Below, one piece after another: positions 1-7,110 of a stretch of DNA of 19,183 bases. Location of the stretch: assembly GCA_963854565.1 (NCBI GenBank), contig CAWKZT010000023.1:1-19183 (forward strand), in the 5' to 3' direction. Under the pieces are notes generated by a model, which ran no database searches, had not been told where the DNA came from, and saw nothing but the letters and a program-made list of their open reading frames with translations. The number at the start of each line of letters is the position of its first letter. Within the stretch, counting starts at the first letter, position 1. The DNA is from CAWKZT01 sp963854565. Its GTDB lineage: Bacteria; Actinomycetota; Acidimicrobiia; Acidimicrobiales; JAHEJN01. A program made the position numbers and the translations under genes.

Positions 1-718
1 AGCCGGCAATGACCTCTTCGATATTGCTGGCGTCTAGCCGCATATCGTAGGTAACAACGTTGACATCAGGGTTGAGTGCGGTAAGCGTCTTCTTGGCCGA
101 ATCGACCTTACGGTCACCTACCCGATCAAGATTGTGAAGGATTTGACGCTGCAAATTCGACTCATCCACCACGTCCATATCGACGATGCCCAGTGTCCCT
201 ACACCCGCGGCTGCCAAGTAAAGAGCGGCAGGCGAACCGAGCCCGCCCGCGCCGAGCAACAGTACCTTCGCATCAAGCAATTTGAGTTGGCCTTCTTCGC
301 CTACTTCGGGCAATAAAAGGTGCCGTTGGTAGCGGTTACGTTGCGCAGGGTCGAGCGTGCGGGGCGCGGCCCAGGCCCGACCCTCGTCTTTCCATTTGTT
401 AAAGCCACCATCCATAGAAACGACGTCGGTGTAACCGAGTTGTTGCAAAGTGTCGGCGGCAAAAGCGGACCGAACGCCACCGGCACATTGGATAACAATG
501 GGCGTATCCCGCTTTGGAATCCGACCCTCGATGCCCGACTCGAGTTGACCGCGGGGAATATGTACCGCTCCAGGAAGAGCACCTTGCTCGAACTCGTCAG
601 GTTCGCGGACGTCAAGCAGTACTACTCCTGGTTGCTCCAGCATAGTTTCGGCTTCGGCCGTGTCGACCTCGCGAATCTTTGCCTTCGCTTGGCTGAGTAG
701 ATCTCGAAAAGTTGCCAT
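1..718 (-). CDS. Rhodanese-ThiF sulfurtransferase/adenylyltransferase (MoeB/MoeZ type), partial
   Basis: The protein starts at ATG 718, six bases after an AGGAG ribosome site, and runs off the left edge after about 239 residues. Residues about 20-117 are a rhodanese domain with DVREPDEF near residue 36 and an active-site loop CAGGVR (Cys78, Arg83). Residues about 127-239 begin a ThiF/MoeB/E1-like adenylation domain, with GAGGLGS at 156-162, an aspartate-rich strand end at 180-185 and NLQRQ at 188-192. The family activates the C-terminal glycine of ubiquitin-like sulfur carriers (MoaD, ThiS, CysO) by adenylation, and the rhodanese supplies persulfide sulfur. Here the rhodanese comes first, whereas actinobacterial MoeZ usually has it at the C-terminus. 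The C-terminal part, including any zinc cysteines, is outside the window, so the exact carrier cannot be assigned. Confidence 0.88.
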   Translation of the reverse strand, partial: MATFRDLLSQAKAKIREVDTAEAETMLEQPGVVLLDVREPDEFEQGALPGAVHIPRGQLESGIEGRIPKRDTPIVIQCAGGVRSAFAADTLQQLGYTDVVSMDGGFNKWKDEGRAWAAPRTLDPAQRNRYQRHLLLPEVGEEGQLKLLDAKVLLLGAGGLGSPAALYLAAAGVGTLGIVDMDVVDESNLQRQILHNLDRVGDRKVDSAKKTLTALNPDVNVVTYDMRLDASNIEEVIAG

Positions 719-849
719 CAATGACTCCTGCGTCTGATTCGGCTCTAAACCTTCGTCGGTTTGGTGACCGTACGACCGAAACCCTACCAAGTTAGTCAGG
801 TATTCCATCGGCGTAACCAGTTGTCATTACCAGAAGAGAAAAAAAACAT

Positions 850-869
850 GAAATTGATCGAAATTGATT
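850..869 (+). repeat. Tandem 10-bp repeat (GAAATTGATy)
   Basis: Two adjacent copies of GAAATTGAT plus one variable pyrimidine lie at 850-859 and 860-869, one helical turn apart. They follow an A-rich tract and touch the -35 box of the downstream promoter. The arrangement would suit an activator or autoregulator site, but two copies this short could be chance. Confidence 0.4.
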
Positions 870-896
870 GACGATCATCCTCCTGTGCGCCATGAT
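868..896 (+). promoter_or_regulatory. Sigma70-like promoter for the 949-1560 gene
   Basis: TTGACG (868-873) and CATGAT (891-896) are separated by exactly 17 bp. Initiation would fall near 903, leaving a leader of about 46 nt that carries a GGAG ribosome site at 941-944. This placement argues against the upstream in-frame codons and for ATG 949 as the start. Confidence 0.6.
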
Positions 897-948
897 CAGA
901 ATGCTTCCCAGCCCTGAATGCGTTCCGGGTCACACCGATGGGAGCACC

Positions 949-1560
949 ATGTCACCAACAACCAGTCCAACCCGCCACACCTCAAAGCCACGAGCGCTCG
1001 GCGACACCCTCACCGTCATGCCGTGGACCGATCCAGTAATTGACCAAGATGGCCATCACCCACGATCAAGTTACGTCGAGGACTATTGGATGGCCATCCT
1101 TGGCCCCACGGCCTATTGCTTGCTCCGCAAACTTTCGGCCGGATTCGACCACGACCCCGATGGCTACATGATGGATCCTTCCGCCACAGCAACCGAAATG
1201 GGTCTGGGCAGCGGAACTGGCTCAAGTTCACAGTTGGCACGGTCCCTTGACCGACTCGAACTCTTCGCCCTCGTCCGACGGCGACACGAAGAGGTCTGGT
1301 GCCGCCGGCGACTTCCCCTATTGCACCGTCGCCAACGGGCACGGCTACCCGAGCATCTTGGTCGTTCACATGCCTTTTGGCAACAACAACAAGACGACGA
1401 GCAATACCGAGCCAGTCAGCTAACCAACGCCACAGTTTTGGCCTCGGCCCTAGTTCAGTTGGGTCACCTCGGCCCGGCCATTGAAAACCGACTCCACGAG
1501 TGGCGCTACTCCCCTGTTACCAGTCGAGCAGCAGCTTTGGCAGTGGCAACTCCTAGCTAG
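949..1560 (+). CDS. Uncharacterised winged-helix-like protein
   Basis: This is a 203-residue soluble protein. ATG 949 was chosen because GGAG sits four bases upstream and a promoter lies at 868-896. Residues about 45-110 look like a winged-helix fold: a helix with LGPTAYCLLRKL, a segment MDPSATATEMGLG that would suit a recognition-helix lead-in, and SLDRLELFALVRRR followed by basic strands (WCRRRLPLLHRRQRARLP) that would form the wing. From memory, similar proteins of the pattern 'LGPTxxxLLRxL ... RRRLPxLxRRQ' occur in many actinobacteria without an assigned function. It may bind DNA, but no ligand or partner is visible. It stands alone and its 3' end overlaps the convergent aminopeptidase gene by 8 bp. 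Confidence 0.75.
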   Translation: MSPTTSPTRHTSKPRALGDTLTVMPWTDPVIDQDGHHPRSSYVEDYWMAILGPTAYCLLRKLSAGFDHDPDGYMMDPSATATEMGLGSGTGSSSQLARSLDRLELFALVRRRHEEVWCRRRLPLLHRRQRARLPEHLGRSHAFWQQQQDDEQYRASQLTNATVLASALVQLGHLGPAIENRLHEWRYSPVTSRAAALAVATPS

Positions 1561-2983
1561 CCAAACTCTCCGCCAATGCCAGCAAGGTGCGCACGCCATA
1601 ACCTGTGCCACCCGCGGGGTGATCGTCACCTGCACTATCTGCAAAAGCAGGGCCAGCAATATCGAGGTGAGCCCAGGGGATATCGCTATCCACAAAGTTC
1701 TGCAAGAACAGGCCCGCGGTTAAAGCCCCCGCATATGGTCCGCCTATGTTCTTGATATCGGCCACTTTGGAGTCGAGCAGCGTGTTGTACTCATCAGGCA
1801 AAGGAAGGTGCCAAAGTAGTTCGCCCGCAGTGTCGGCTGCATCTTTGATTCGTCCAATGAGTTGATCGTCGTTTCCCATCAAGCCCGCGTACCTATTGCC
1901 AAGTGCCACCACGCATGCACCTGTCAAAGTGGCCGCATCAACAATGGCATCGGGTTTGGCTTCGCAAGCCAAAGTAAGGCCATCGGCGAGCACCAGGCGC
2001 CCTTCGGCATCGGTGTTGAGAACCTCGATGGTCTTACCACTGCGAGTCACCAACACGTCACCGGGACGGGTGGCATCGGGTCCGGTCATGTTGTCGGTCA
2101 TGGGACAGATACACGTAACTTTGACCCTCGGAGCAAGTGCGGCTATGGCGCGCATGGCACCGAGTACGGCCGCGGCTCCGCCCATATCCATCTTCATCGT
2201 CATCATGCCCGTTCCGCTTTTAATCGAAAGGCCACCTGAGTCAAACGTGATGCCTTTGCCCACGAGCGCCAAATGGGCTTTGGCTTTCCCCTTGGGGGTG
2301 TAAGTCAGTCGCACCAGTCGCGCTTCTTGTTCGGAGCCGCGGTTGACGCCGAGAAGGCCACCTAATCGAGCTTTCTTGATGGCAGCCGGGGACATAACCT
2401 GGGCGGTAATTCCTCCGGCCTTAGCCATGTCCGCCGCTTCTTTAGCCAGGACTGCTGGGGTTAGCTCACCACCGGGACGGTTGACGAGATCGCGCGACCA
2501 ATTCACGGCATCAGCGATGATCTGACCACGGTTAATCGCCGCAGCAACGCCTTTGCCCGCCGCCACAACGGAAACCTTGGTGAGTTGAGAAGCCTTGGCC
2601 TCGCTCTTGAGTTGATTGAACTCATAATGGCCGAGCGCTACGCCTTCGCTCAGCCCAGCCAGTTGGCCGACATCGGGATCGAGTTCGTCAAGCACCACCG
2701 TAATATTGGCGAACTTTTTGGACTTGCGGGCAATCGCCACTCCAGCTTTACGAAACTCGGCCGTGCCGACCGCATCGGCCTCACCCATGCCAACTAGCAA
2801 CGTCGGTACGCCGTCCACCGTAACCACAGTGGTGGTGCCAGCTTTCCCGTCAAATCCGCTGAACGCCAAGGTGCCCCAGTCGTATGCACCGTCTTCACCG
2901 GCGATCCGGTCGCTGGTTACTAAGTGGGCAACAGCTTTGGCCCGAACTGGGACCGAACGCACAACATTGATGGTCAAAGCCAC
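1553..2983 (-). CDS. pepA: Leucyl aminopeptidase (M17 family)
   Basis: This 476-residue cytosolic dimetal aminopeptidase removes N-terminal residues from peptides during protein turnover. The N-terminal third (about 1-160) is the variable M17 macro-like domain. The C-terminal two thirds form the catalytic domain. Metal and catalytic motifs are intact: GKGITFDSGG with Lys243 and Asp248, KMDMGG, and the family signature NTDAEGRL with Asp325, Glu327 and Arg329. The start is GTG 2983, supported by GGAG seven bases upstream. The length is slightly short of the E. coli enzyme but normal for actinobacteria. It ends 8 bp inside the tail of the convergent gene. The neighbouring membrane-protein gene stops 87 bp upstream, so the two could be cotranscribed. 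Confidence 0.95.
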   Translation of the reverse strand: MALTINVVRSVPVRAKAVAHLVTSDRIAGEDGAYDWGTLAFSGFDGKAGTTTVVTVDGVPTLLVGMGEADAVGTAEFRKAGVAIARKSKKFANITVVLDELDPDVGQLAGLSEGVALGHYEFNQLKSEAKASQLTKVSVVAAGKGVAAAINRGQIIADAVNWSRDLVNRPGGELTPAVLAKEAADMAKAGGITAQVMSPAAIKKARLGGLLGVNRGSEQEARLVRLTYTPKGKAKAHLALVGKGITFDSGGLSIKSGTGMMTMKMDMGGAAAVLGAMRAIAALAPRVKVTCICPMTDNMTGPDATRPGDVLVTRSGKTIEVLNTDAEGRLVLADGLTLACEAKPDAIVDAATLTGACVVALGNRYAGLMGNDDQLIGRIKDAADTAGELLWHLPLPDEYNTLLDSKVADIKNIGGPYAGALTAGLFLQNFVDSDIPWAHLDIAGPAFADSAGDDHPAGGTGYGVRTLLALAESLAS

Positions 2984-3070
2984 GACAAATCTCCATAGAA
3001 AGACGAAGTCAACACCATAGGGCGAAGATGGCCTCTATAGCGAGATCAAAGGGTGCTGCCCAGCAATCAG

Positions 3071-3925
3071 TTACGTGTCTAGGAGTACTCGGGCTACGAG
3101 ATCCATGCCGAAGCCCGTAAGAATGGCAAGGTACAACAAGCCCGTTGCCGCCATTACCGCGCTGTACTGCTTCTCCTTTAGGGCAGCCATCGTCACGCCA
3201 ATGAGACCAATCGTGGTGATAACGCAGCAAACCCAGAACCATCCCAATAGCCCGTTGTATTGATCATCGATTGTGCCATTCAGCACTGACCACATTCCCG
3301 TAGGCAACAACAACACCAGAAGTTCGACCGGCCACACCGCTGCGGCCCACCACACCAACTCGTTGAGAGGGGCCCGGCTTAGGCCCGGCTGCACCAAGTA
3401 CCAGTGACCCAACAACATGGCGTCAGTAATAGCTCCCAAAAACAAGGCCCCGACAAGAGTCCGGGCTATTGCTAGAGGGGCGGAACCACCCGCTTCCAAC
3501 GCACCCGCTACCAGACCGATCACTCCGACAATTGGCCCAAGCAAATCGAGCACGGGGGGGAACTCAGCCGCGGTGCGATCGAATCGTTGTTCGGGTTTGT
3601 CGATGCCCGTCATCTCGGCCACCCGCTTCTCGCGACGCGCTACTAACTCGCGTTGACCTTCCACACCGGCCTTGCGCCGCAAAACAGAAACGACCAGCGC
3701 CACCACGGTCAGCAACAGCATAAAAACCGCGGGCCATTCGCGCCACGGCACTTCGGTGGATCGAAACCCAACCCACACTCCTAATCCGCCAATTCCCAGA
3801 TACGTACCACGCATCGTCCAGCCGTAGCCAATGCCCACTTCGCGGCGACGAGTGGTGATCCAGGTAAAAAAAAGTCCGCCCACAGCCCACTGCAAAAGGA
3901 CAGTTGGGGCGGCCAAATCAATCAT
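3071..3925 (-). CDS. Polytopic membrane protein, unknown function
   Basis: I do not recognise this 284-residue protein. About eight hydrophobic segments can be seen, roughly at residues 8-22, 38-55, 66-83, 128-146, 154-174, 190-208, 225-245 and 254-275. A charged loop (about 85-127, RRKAGVEGQR onward) is the main soluble part and would be cytoplasmic by the positive-inside rule. The most distinctive motif is GHWYLVQPGLSRAPLNELVW near residues 172-191, directly after a membrane segment; its His, Trp, Tyr and Pro look conserved in style and could bind a cofactor or line a channel. ATG 3925 is preceded by TACGCT six bases upstream, which suggests a leaderless transcript separate from the lipBA block. 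No transporter or enzyme family can be assigned. Confidence 0.8.
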   Translation of the reverse strand: MIDLAAPTVLLQWAVGGLFFTWITTRRREVGIGYGWTMRGTYLGIGGLGVWVGFRSTEVPWREWPAVFMLLLTVVALVVSVLRRKAGVEGQRELVARREKRVAEMTGIDKPEQRFDRTAAEFPPVLDLLGPIVGVIGLVAGALEAGGSAPLAIARTLVGALFLGAITDAMLLGHWYLVQPGLSRAPLNELVWWAAAVWPVELLVLLLPTGMWSVLNGTIDDQYNGLLGWFWVCCVITTIGLIGVTMAALKEKQYSAVMAATGLLYLAILTGFGMDLVARVLLDT

Positions 3926-3931
3926 TGACCC

Positions 3932-3937
3932 AGCGTA
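3932..3937 (-). promoter_or_regulatory. -10 box for leaderless membrane-protein mRNA
   Basis: TACGCT lies on the minus strand with six bases (GGGTCA) before ATG 3925. Initiation would occur at or next to the start codon. No Shine-Dalgarno sequence is present. Confidence 0.45.
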
Positions 3938-4009
3938 TGGGCAACGCTTATAGGTCCGACGACTCAGACTTGCCCTTTAACTCTCAAGCGCTGCCAGACC
4001 CTCTACCAG

Positions 4010-5680
4010 TTAGCGGGTGGCATCAGCCGCTTGGCGTGCGTGGTAACTGGATCGAGTAAGGGGACTGGATTCCACATGACCTATGCCCAGCTGACGGCCC
4101 ACACTAGCCAGCTTCTCGAACTCGTCTGGTGTCCACCATCGACTAATTGGCAGGTGTTCCGACGTAGGGCGCAGGTACTGGCCAATAGTGACAATGTCGG
4201 TTCCAATTGCGGCCAGATCCGCCAGCGTGGCAACCATCTCGTCATAGGTCTCGCCGATACCAACCATCAATGAGGACTTCGTGGTAAGCCCCTGGGCCTT
4301 GGCACGGGCTAGCACCGACAAACTTCGGGCATAGCTTGCCGAGGGGCGCACAGCCCGTTGGAGTCGGGCAACAGTCTCGAGATTGTGGTTCAACACGACG
4401 GGACGGGCCGAAAAAATGGCGTCAAGGGACGACTCAATGCCCTCGCAATCAGAGATGAGCACCTCGACTCCCACGCCGGGGGTGCGCTCTCGTATGGCGT
4501 TTATCGTGGCAACGAACCCGCTTGCTCCACCGTCGGCCAAGTCGTCGCGCGCCACGGTTGTAAGGACTGCGTACGTAAGTTTCATCTGGGCAACGGCCGT
4601 AGCAATTCGCTGCGGTTCGTGTTCGTCGACCGGGTTTGGCTTGCGGGTGTCAACCAGGCAGAAGCCGCAGGCACGAGTACAGCGCTCGCCGTTGATCATG
4701 AAGGTTGCCGTGCCGTCGGACCAACACTCGTAAATGTTGGGACAACCCGCTTCTTCGCAGACGGTGACCAAGTCGAGGTCATTTATGGTCTTCTTGAGTT
4801 CGCGATACTCGGCGCCCATTTCGGCCTTCACCCGGAGCCACTCAGGTTTACGGCTCCGAATTTCTAGCCCCTCGGTCACTCCAGCTTCGTTAAGCCGCGA
4901 GGTCAATCTCACCGAAGTTCCTTCGCCCAGGTTCTCCCCGCCGGCACGCCGACTAAACACCGATAAGTCAGTTGACCGGTGACGCCAGACCACATCTTGG
5001 CGTTCGGATCCGCCATCCGGAGCCCATCGTTCGGCGGCTAAGCGCGATACAACATCGACCACCACTTTCATGTCGACGTCAATGCCCTCGGCCACCAACG
5101 ACGTTACGGATTTATCAGTTAGTCCGCAGGGGACAATGTTGTCAAACCATGCCAAGTCGGTGGACACGTTCAGGGCAAATCCGTGCATCGTACGTCCACG
5201 CGATAGCCGCACACCGATGGCGGCGATCTTGCGTGGTCGCGACCCCTGTGCCTCGAGCCATACGCCGGGAAACCCGTTGAGCCGGGTAGCGCCGGGCAAC
5301 CCGAGGTCGGCCAGCGCGTCAATTATCAACTGCTCGACATCTGCCACATAGGCGCTCGTGTCAGCCATCCCTCCCCCGCGCTTCCCCTCGATGGAGCGAA
5401 TCGGGTACACAACGAGCTGACCGGGGCCATGAAAGGTAACGTCGCCGCCACGATCAACGTCGATAATCTCGGCGGCCTGAGCGGCAGCTGGCAATATGTT
5501 GGCAATGTCCGCGCTTCGCCCACGCGTGTACACCGGCGGATGCTCCAGCATTAGCAAATGGTCATCACCGCTGTGGGCGAACAACGCCTGCTGCAAAGCC
5601 CACGCGTCGCGGTAGGTGACCCGACCAAGCCAACGCGATCGAAGCATTGGCTCGGATGCCACGGCTGAGGCTGCCGTCAT
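4010..5680 (-). CDS. Fused octanoyltransferase-lipoyl synthase (LipB-LipA)
   Basis: A single open frame of 556 residues carries both lipoate-synthesis enzymes. Residues about 12-220 are LipB, which moves octanoate from acyl carrier protein to a lipoyl-domain lysine: RGGDVTFHGPGQ at 77-88, Lys151 in KIAAIG, and the nucleophile Cys185 in VPCGLTDKS. After a linker of about 40-50 residues comes LipA, a radical-SAM enzyme that inserts two sulfurs: CEEAGCPNIYEC (Cys308, 313, 319, auxiliary cluster), CTRACGFC (Cys334, 338, 341, SAM cluster) and the C-terminal RSSYHA that completes the auxiliary site. All key residues of both halves are present. ATG 5680 is preferred; upstream in-frame codons lie inside the E2 gene, which ends 17 bp before. 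GTG 5689 is an alternative start. An internal GTG at 4912 could also yield LipA alone. Confidence 0.93.
   Translation of the reverse strand: MTAASAVASEPMLRSRWLGRVTYRDAWALQQALFAHSGDDHLLMLEHPPVYTRGRSADIANILPAAAQAAEIIDVDRGGDVTFHGPGQLVVYPIRSIEGKRGGGMADTSAYVADVEQLIIDALADLGLPGATRLNGFPGVWLEAQGSRPRKIAAIGVRLSRGRTMHGFALNVSTDLAWFDNIVPCGLTDKSVTSLVAEGIDVDMKVVVDVVSRLAAERWAPDGGSERQDVVWRHRSTDLSVFSRRAGGENLGEGTSVRLTSRLNEAGVTEGLEIRSRKPEWLRVKAEMGAEYRELKKTINDLDLVTVCEEAGCPNIYECWSDGTATFMINGERCTRACGFCLVDTRKPNPVDEHEPQRIATAVAQMKLTYAVLTTVARDDLADGGASGFVATINAIRERTPGVGVEVLISDCEGIESSLDAIFSARPVVLNHNLETVARLQRAVRPSASYARSLSVLARAKAQGLTTKSSLMVGIGETYDEMVATLADLAAIGTDIVTIGQYLRPTSEHLPISRWWTPDEFEKLASVGRQLGIGHVESSPLTRSSYHARQAADATR
4910..4923 (-). 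promoter_or_regulatory. Possible internal translation start for LipA alone
   Basis: Within the LipB-LipA linker, AAGGA (4923-4919) precedes an in-frame GTG (4912-4910) by six bases. Initiation here would give a LipA of about 300 residues beginning VRLTSRLNEAG, close to the normal length and start of free actinobacterial LipA. The site may be functional or a relic of a formerly separate gene. Confidence 0.4.
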
Positions 5681-5697
5681 CGGTTCCACGCTGGTGC

Positions 5698-7026
5698 TCA
5701 GATCTCGACTTCCCAGTCGCGCGTTTCCAAAATGGTGCGCATGCGGTCGAGAAATGCAGCCGCGTAGGCGCCGTCGAAAGCACGGTGATCCCAAGCCAAC
5801 GCCAGTATCCCTACCGAGTGAACCGCAATCGCTTCGCTGCCATCGGTGTGGGTTACCACCACCGGCTTGCGACTAATGCCATCCGTGGACAGAATCGCTA
5901 CCTGCGGTTGATTTATCAAGGGAAACTGCATCAATGTGCCGTACTGGCCAGCATTGGTGATGGTAAATGTCCCACCGGATATTTCGCTGGCCGTGATCTT
6001 TTTCTGTCGAGCTCTGCTCGCCAAATCAACAATCTCGCGTGAAATGGCTCGGAGACGTTTGGTGTCAACGTTCTTCACCACTGGGGCCATAAGCCCAGCA
6101 AAGTTGAGGTCAACAGCAATGGCCAGGTGAACGTCGCCGTGAACGGTCAGTTCGGTATCGCTGATGCTGGCATTGAGTTGCGGGAAATCTTCCAAGGCAT
6201 CGGCGAGTGCTCGGGCAATAAAGGGCAGATACGTGAGGCTGAAACCTTCGTCTGCTTTCCATTGGGTCTTGTGGGCTCGACGGACACGTTCGACATTCTC
6301 GTAGTCGACCTCGATAGCAGTGAGCACGTGGGGGCTGGTTTGCTTCGTTTCGACCATGCGAGCGCCGGTGACCTTGCGAATGTTACTGAGAGCAATAACT
6401 TCGTCTCGCTTACCCGCTGATGCCGCGGTAGGCGTGGCAGCCGCTTCCTGGGGTTGGGCGGGAGGCAACGACGATGCACTTGCTGCGGTAGAAGCCGGGG
6501 ACGGAGAGCCGTCACTGGCTGCCTGGATTACGAGATCAACATCGGCTCGGGTGATACGACCCGCCATGCCGGTGCCAACAATTTCTGACGCGTTCAGGCC
6601 ATTGTCGGTGATAAGCCGACGCACAACCGGCGAAAGCAACCGTCCGTCGCCTGGTTTGTCACTAGCCACCGACATCGGCGGTGGCGGTGGCGGTGGTGGC
6701 GCCGTTTGCTCTAATGCGGGCGCAGGCGCCGGTTCCGCGGGCGGGGCGGGGGCGGGTTCTGCCGCTGGAGTGGTTTGGGTAGCGGACTCGCCGCCCGTAT
6801 CGACACGGACCAATACGGTGCCGACGTCAACCGTGTCACCTTCGGCCACGGCAAACTCGGTGATCGTTCCCGCAACGGGCGACGGAACTTCGGAGTCAAC
6901 CTTGTCGGTGGACACCTCGAAGAGAACCTCGTCGACAGCAATGGTGTCACCAACATTCTTGAACCATTTGGTAATGGTCCCTTCGGTTACGGTTTCGCCG
7001 AGTTGCGGCATCACCACGTCGGTCAT
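5698..7026 (-). CDS. Dihydrolipoamide acyltransferase (E2) of 2-oxoacid dehydrogenase
   Basis: This 442-residue E2 core passes acyl groups from E1 to CoA. Domains in order are one lipoyl domain (1-77, lipoylated Lys42 in STDKVDSE), an Ala/Pro-rich linker with eight consecutive prolines at 110-117, a peripheral-subunit-binding domain (about 130-168, LLSPVVRRLI to GRITRADVD), a second flexible linker, and the acyltransferase domain (about 210-442) with DHRAFDG carrying the catalytic His near 414. ATG 7026 is chosen because AAGGAG ends six bases upstream. It resembles actinobacterial DlaT/SucB, which can serve both pyruvate and oxoglutarate complexes. With aceE in the same window, pyruvate is the likeliest substrate, but the sequence does not settle that. 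Lpd lies 84 bp upstream and LipB-LipA 17 bp downstream. Confidence 0.93.
   Translation of the reverse strand: MTDVVMPQLGETVTEGTITKWFKNVGDTIAVDEVLFEVSTDKVDSEVPSPVAGTITEFAVAEGDTVDVGTVLVRVDTGGESATQTTPAAEPAPAPPAEPAPAPALEQTAPPPPPPPPMSVASDKPGDGRLLSPVVRRLITDNGLNASEIVGTGMAGRITRADVDLVIQAASDGSPSPASTAASASSLPPAQPQEAAATPTAASAGKRDEVIALSNIRKVTGARMVETKQTSPHVLTAIEVDYENVERVRRAHKTQWKADEGFSLTYLPFIARALADALEDFPQLNASISDTELTVHGDVHLAIAVDLNFAGLMAPVVKNVDTKRLRAISREIVDLASRARQKKITASEISGGTFTITNAGQYGTLMQFPLINQPQVAILSTDGISRKPVVVTHTDGSEAIAVHSVGILALAWDHRAFDGAYAAAFLDRMRTILETRDWEVEI
6677..6700. repeat. GGC/GGT triplet run encoding eight prolines
   Basis: Eight trinucleotides of the form GGC or GGT occur in a row. On the coding (minus) strand, out of phase by one base, they give an uninterrupted run of eight Pro codons in the E2 interdomain linker. 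The codons alternate CCA and CCG. The tract could vary in length between strains. Confidence 0.7.
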
Positions 7027-7042
7027 CTTGGGCTCCTTGTTC

Positions 7043-7059
7043 GCAGTGAATGGCACTGC
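7043..7059. promoter_or_regulatory. Inverted repeat in the E2 gene leader
   Basis: GCAGTG and CACTGC are perfect 6-bp arms separated by five bases, 17 bp upstream of the E2 start codon. A possible minus-strand -10 box (TAGTGT, 7072-7067) lies just upstream, so the repeat would sit at the start of the transcript. It could be an operator or a small hairpin. No regulator is identified. Confidence 0.35.
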
Positions 7060-7110
7060 AGATTCGACACTATGGGATTGCGGGAAGTTGTGGGTGTTTC
7101 TACGCTGAAA

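Larger units (their letters stand above)
719..948. other. Divergent intergenic region
   Basis: These 230 bases separate the minus-strand rhodanese-ThiF gene from the plus-strand winged-helix-like gene. They hold the AGGAG site for the former just above 718, an A-rich tract near 836-847, a 10-bp tandem repeat and a consensus-like plus-strand promoter (both listed separately). I see no RNA gene or convincing ORF. Confidence 0.6.

Noticed and set aside
5681..5794. A 38-residue N-terminal extension of the LipB-LipA frame
   Set aside because: It lies almost entirely inside the E2 coding sequence in another frame and has no LipB similarity; ATG 5680 after the E2 stop fits better.
6320..7108. A 262-residue plus-strand open frame rich in Gly, Ala and Val
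   Set aside because: It is the antisense shadow of the E2 gene, whose domains and catalytic motifs are clear; the Gly run is the reverse of the poly-Pro linker.
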